In this document: piece after piece, positions 61,256 to 64,000 of the stretch
Numbering within the stretch: the stretch's first letter is position 1
How the letters are laid out: each line of letters opens with the position of its first letter
Source of the DNA: Runella slithyformis DSM 19594
GTDB lineage: Bacteria; Bacteroidota; Bacteroidia; Cytophagales; Spirosomataceae
Reading direction: 5' to 3'
Assembly (NCBI RefSeq): GCF_000218895.1
Contig: NC_015703.1
Location: 3,237,001-3,301,000 of the forward strand
Length of the DNA: 64,000 bases
Notes under the pieces: generated by a model
The model's database searches: none
Told to the model about the DNA's origin: nothing
What the model saw: only the letters and a program-made list of their open reading frames with translations
Program-made: the position numbers and the translations under genes

Positions 61256-61299
61256 CGTTTTCAGAAAGCTTGCCAAGTCTCTTACTACTAAAAACACGC

Positions 61300-63423
61300 A
61301 TGACGAGTCGCTCGAACCTTCCTTCTCCACAAGCCCCCGGATGGCGATTAAGCACATTTTTGTTGGTCGGAATTTCATTATCCATCGGTTGGGGCATCCG
61401 AGGTAATTTCGGTCACGAGTACGGCGCGGCGTTTGCCGGCTGTCTGGCCGCCATCACGGGCTGTTTGTTGTCGGGGCGCAGCGATTGGCGCGAGCGAGTG
61501 CTGTACTTTGCCTTTTTCGGAGCCATCGGCTGGGGCTTTGGCGGCTCCCTTTCGTACATGCAGGTCATCTCTTCCACCGAAAGCGGACATGCCCCTTCGC
61601 AGTGGTACGGCTATGCAGGATTATTTTACATCGGCTTTTTATGGGCCGCGCTCGGCGGTGCCGGCACCGCCTTGGCCGCGGTGGCGGAAAAAGAACGTTT
61701 GGTTCAACTAACCAAGCCCCTTTTTCTGCTGTTTGCGGTATGGTTTGTGTTAGATTGCATCGAAGACCCCATCGCCGCTTGGCTGCAATCGGGCGTTGGT
61801 TTTGACCATACCTGGTCGCGGCACAAAAGCCCCCTGTACTGGTTTGATGCCGATTACCTGCCTGCCTTTTTTGCCTTGTTGGCCGCCGGAATCTATGACC
61901 TTTGGCAACGAAAAGAACAAAATGGCTTTTTGTTATTTGCCTTTACCTTAGCCGGTGGAGTAGTGGGTTGGAGTATTCAATGGCTTTTACACAAAACAGG
62001 AGTCGACTCTTCGTTGGCTTCCCTCCTCACGTACCCATTGGGCGACCCGACCTATATTAATCCCGAAACGGGCAAGCCCGCTTTTGACGCGCATAATTTT
62101 CTCAACAACTGGCCGCAATGGTTTGGCGATTACCCCCAACACATCGGCTGGGTCATCGGAGCGGTGTCAGGCATCACTTTTTACTTTATTCGTTTTGGAA
62201 AATTTCGTGACGGCTCTTCCCTTATTGCGTACATGGCCGGCGGCTGGATTATCTCTTTCCTGATTTTTCCCGTGCTGGGCAGCCTGTTCTTTACCGACTT
62301 CGGCGGCCTGCGCATGACGCCGCCCCGCAGCGACGACTGGGCAGGTATTACGGGCGTTTTTGTGGGGATGACCCTCTGGATGCAACGAAACAATTATTGG
62401 GCCGTGGCCTATGCGTCGGTAGTGAGCGGCACGATCGGCGGGTTGGGCTTTTCGGGAATTCAGTGGATCAAACAACTACTGATGGCTCCCGGCAACCCGC
62501 GTATTCTTGCGGAAGCTTCTCTGTCGAGCGAGACCTATCAGAAAAACCTGACGGAGTGGGCACATTGGCAACAGCAAAATTGGCACAGCTTCCTGGAACA
62601 AAGCTACGGCTTCATCAACGGCATTGCCATCGCGACGGTGTTGGCGCTCATAGCCACTCGCCTTCCGATCCATTCTCCTTCGTCGCGGGCGAAGCAGCCC
62701 GGCGAAAAATGGGCGTTGGGTTTCACGACGGTATTTGTCCTGCTCGGCATTCCGTACGTCAATGTGTTTAAGAACGTAAAAGAATGGAGCGACCAACTCC
62801 GCCCCGAAGCCTGGAAGCAAGTCATCCTGCGGCCCGACGGGACCGAAGAAACCCTGCCGGCGCTTTGGGATGTGCCTTACATCGGTCGGCTTCCCCACGT
62901 GGATTTTCTGCACCTTACCCCCGAAGGTTGGTTTAACCTGACGTGGCTGCTGCTCACCGGCATGTTTGCGCTCGTCATCAGAAGGCATTTTCAGGACCCC
63001 TTGGCGCTGATTCCGAAAACGTGGTTGGGCAAAGGTCAACTGCTGTTTCTGCTCTTATTGTGGGTCATGATCATCGGCAATTTTGAGCGCGCCCTGGTTG
63101 GCTGGGACCCTTCCCGGCTGCTGACCGAATGGGTCATTACGGTCAACGCAATCATTGCCACGCTGTTGGTGCTGACGTTGGCCGGAGAAAAAGAACCGTT
63201 GGTCACCGGTAACCTTGTCTCTTTTGCGCCTTTGTACAAAAAGGCCCGATGGATGGCCGTAGGGGCCGTGGCCCTATCAAGTGTTTTTTTCCTCATAACC
63301 AATCGCGCTGTGTATCACTATCCTGCCTACGAAAAACTCGACAAAAAATACTATTTTACGCGTTTTGGACCGGAAGCGGCGTGGCGGTCCAAACCTAATC
63401 TTAAAAATGCCCAACATAAATGA
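61300..63423 (+). CDS. Large polytopic membrane protein of unknown function
   Basis: This 707-aa protein has about 15 hydrophobic segments throughout and conserved-looking loops such as WGIRGNFGHEYGAAFAGCLA near the N-terminus, TPPRSDDWAGITGVFVGM and PYIGRLPHVDFLHLTPEGWF. No transporter family I know matches, and there is no signal for an enzyme class. The His, Arg and Asp residues within or between helices could form an active site. It lies between an HpaI aldolase and a Gfo/Idh oxidoreductase on one strand, so it may transport or process the same sugar-derived compound. ATG 61300 was chosen over TTG 61270. Confidence 0.8.
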   Translation: MTSRSNLPSPQAPGWRLSTFLLVGISLSIGWGIRGNFGHEYGAAFAGCLAAITGCLLSGRSDWRERVLYFAFFGAIGWGFGGSLSYMQVISSTESGHAPSQWYGYAGLFYIGFLWAALGGAGTALAAVAEKERLVQLTKPLFLLFAVWFVLDCIEDPIAAWLQSGVGFDHTWSRHKSPLYWFDADYLPAFFALLAAGIYDLWQRKEQNGFLLFAFTLAGGVVGWSIQWLLHKTGVDSSLASLLTYPLGDPTYINPETGKPAFDAHNFLNNWPQWFGDYPQHIGWVIGAVSGITFYFIRFGKFRDGSSLIAYMAGGWIISFLIFPVLGSLFFTDFGGLRMTPPRSDDWAGITGVFVGMTLWMQRNNYWAVAYASVVSGTIGGLGFSGIQWIKQLLMAPGNPRILAEASLSSETYQKNLTEWAHWQQQNWHSFLEQSYGFINGIAIATVLALIATRLPIHSPSSRAKQPGEKWALGFTTVFVLLGIPYVNVFKNVKEWSDQLRPEAWKQVILRPDGTEETLPALWDVPYIGRLPHVDFLHLTPEGWFNLTWLLLTGMFALVIRRHFQDPLALIPKTWLGKGQLLFLLLLWVMIIGNFERALVGWDPSRLLTEWVITVNAIIATLLVLTLAGEKEPLVTGNLVSFAPLYKKARWMAVGAVALSSVFFLITNRAVYHYPAYEKLDKKYYFTRFGPEAAWRSKPNLKNAQHK

Positions 63424-63484
63424 TTGTCAATCTGCGATGGATGATTAGGCATTCTACTTTGATAATAAAAGACCAATGACCAAT

Positions 63485-64000
63485 ATGAAAGAAATTAAAT
63501 GGGGAATGATAGGCTGCGGCAACGTAACGGAAAAGAAAAGCGGCCCGGCGTTCAGCAAGGTACCCCATTCATCCTTGGTGGCCGTCATGGGCCGAAGCGC
63601 CGAAAAAGCTGCCGATTACGCCCAACGCCATGGTGTACCCAAATGGTATACGAGTGTAGACGACCTCATCAACGACCCTGAAGTCAACGCCGTCTACATC
63701 GCTACCCCGCCCGACGTACACCTTGAATACGCCACCAAAGCCATGAAAGCAGGCAAAGCCGTGTACGTAGAAAAGCCCATGGCGCGCAATGCGGCCGAAT
63801 GCGAAGCCATGAACCAAGTAAGCCGAGAAACGGGCGTGCCGCTTTTTGTGGCGTATTACCGTCGTACATTGCCTTATTTTGTAAAACTCAAAGAACTCAT
63901 TGACCAAAAGATCATCGGTGATATTCGGTTGGTCACGGTTCAAATTCACTACAATCCTTATTCCGAGGAAATTGGCGAAAATGCCCAACCGCGCTGGCGC
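63485..64000 (+). CDS. Gfo/Idh/MocA-family oxidoreductase, truncated by the window edge
   Basis: The first 172 codons are visible: MKEIKWGMIGCGNVTEKKSG with the NAD-binding Rossmann motif (GMIGCGNV), AVYIATPPDVHLEYATKAMK and the family EKPMARN motif (near 98) that carries the catalytic Lys. The rest lies outside the window. These enzymes oxidise or reduce sugars and inositols with NAD(P). It starts 61 bp after the membrane protein gene and is likely co-transcribed. Confidence 0.93.
   Translation, partial: MKEIKWGMIGCGNVTEKKSGPAFSKVPHSSLVAVMGRSAEKAADYAQRHGVPKWYTSVDDLINDPEVNAVYIATPPDVHLEYATKAMKAGKAVYVEKPMARNAAECEAMNQVSRETGVPLFVAYYRRTLPYFVKLKELIDQKIIGDIRLVTVQIHYNPYSEEIGENAQPRWR

Overview
The window looks like a chromosomal stretch from a Bacteroidota member of the Cytophagales, most likely a Runella- or Spirosoma-like member of the Spirosomataceae. 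This is inferred from gene families: a FucP-type sugar porter with a XylR/AraC hybrid regulator, CarboxypepD-regulatory proteins, a PL8 lyase, GH20 and NagX-like proteins, a POT transporter and two-domain IS110 debris. Two promoters also carry TAnnTTTG-type -7 boxes. No rRNA, tRNA or CRISPR array was seen.

Layout. 1-3.4 kb: the end of a C39-type peptidase/ABC exporter and its HlyD partner. 3.5-5.6 kb: a secreted PL8 lyase. 5.7-6.8 kb: an AT-rich islet with two unknown small genes, bounded by a 19-bp direct repeat and followed by a broken ParE/RelE-type toxin-antitoxin module. 7.2-14.7 kb: a probable amino-sugar locus (XylR-like regulator, FucP-type porter, ROK kinase, GH20 hexosaminidase, NagX-like membrane acetyltransferase). 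14.8-20.3 kb: two secreted phosphoesterases flanking a large unassigned glycosidase-like protein. 20.4-24.0 kb: small proteins and decayed DNA, including a histidine-kinase pseudogene. 24.1-33.2 kb: a Tat-exported NIPSNAP protein, a PQQ dehydrogenase with a cytochrome c domain, a TPR protein, an aldehyde dehydrogenase, an XRE regulator with its own operator-like dyad, and an SDR. 33.2-41.8 kb: a trypsin-like protease and an RND efflux operon ending in an Omp85-like barrel. 42.2-48.9 kb: a peptide transporter, 5-formyl-THF cyclo-ligase, a large CarboxypepD/macroglobulin-like protein, and asd behind a structured leader. 49.1-51.3 kb: a bacterial GRAS-domain protein in an operon with a HisC-like aminotransferase. 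51.5-54.1 kb: an M1 aminopeptidase. 54.1-56.2 kb: a PIN-toxin module split by a defective IS110 element. 56.3-64 kb: an OmpA-like protein, a GT2 glycosyltransferase, an SSS symporter, and a divergent operon of HpaI aldolase, large membrane protein and Gfo/Idh oxidoreductase.

The strongest candidate for an undescribed system is the GRAS/aminotransferase pair. The AT-rich islet, the asd leader RNA and the two dead toxin-antitoxin loci (one interrupted by an IS110 whose insertion site can be rebuilt to the base) also deserve a look. Several starts were moved inward from the longest open frame to an ATG that gives a proper signal peptide or family N-terminus; these are noted per gene.
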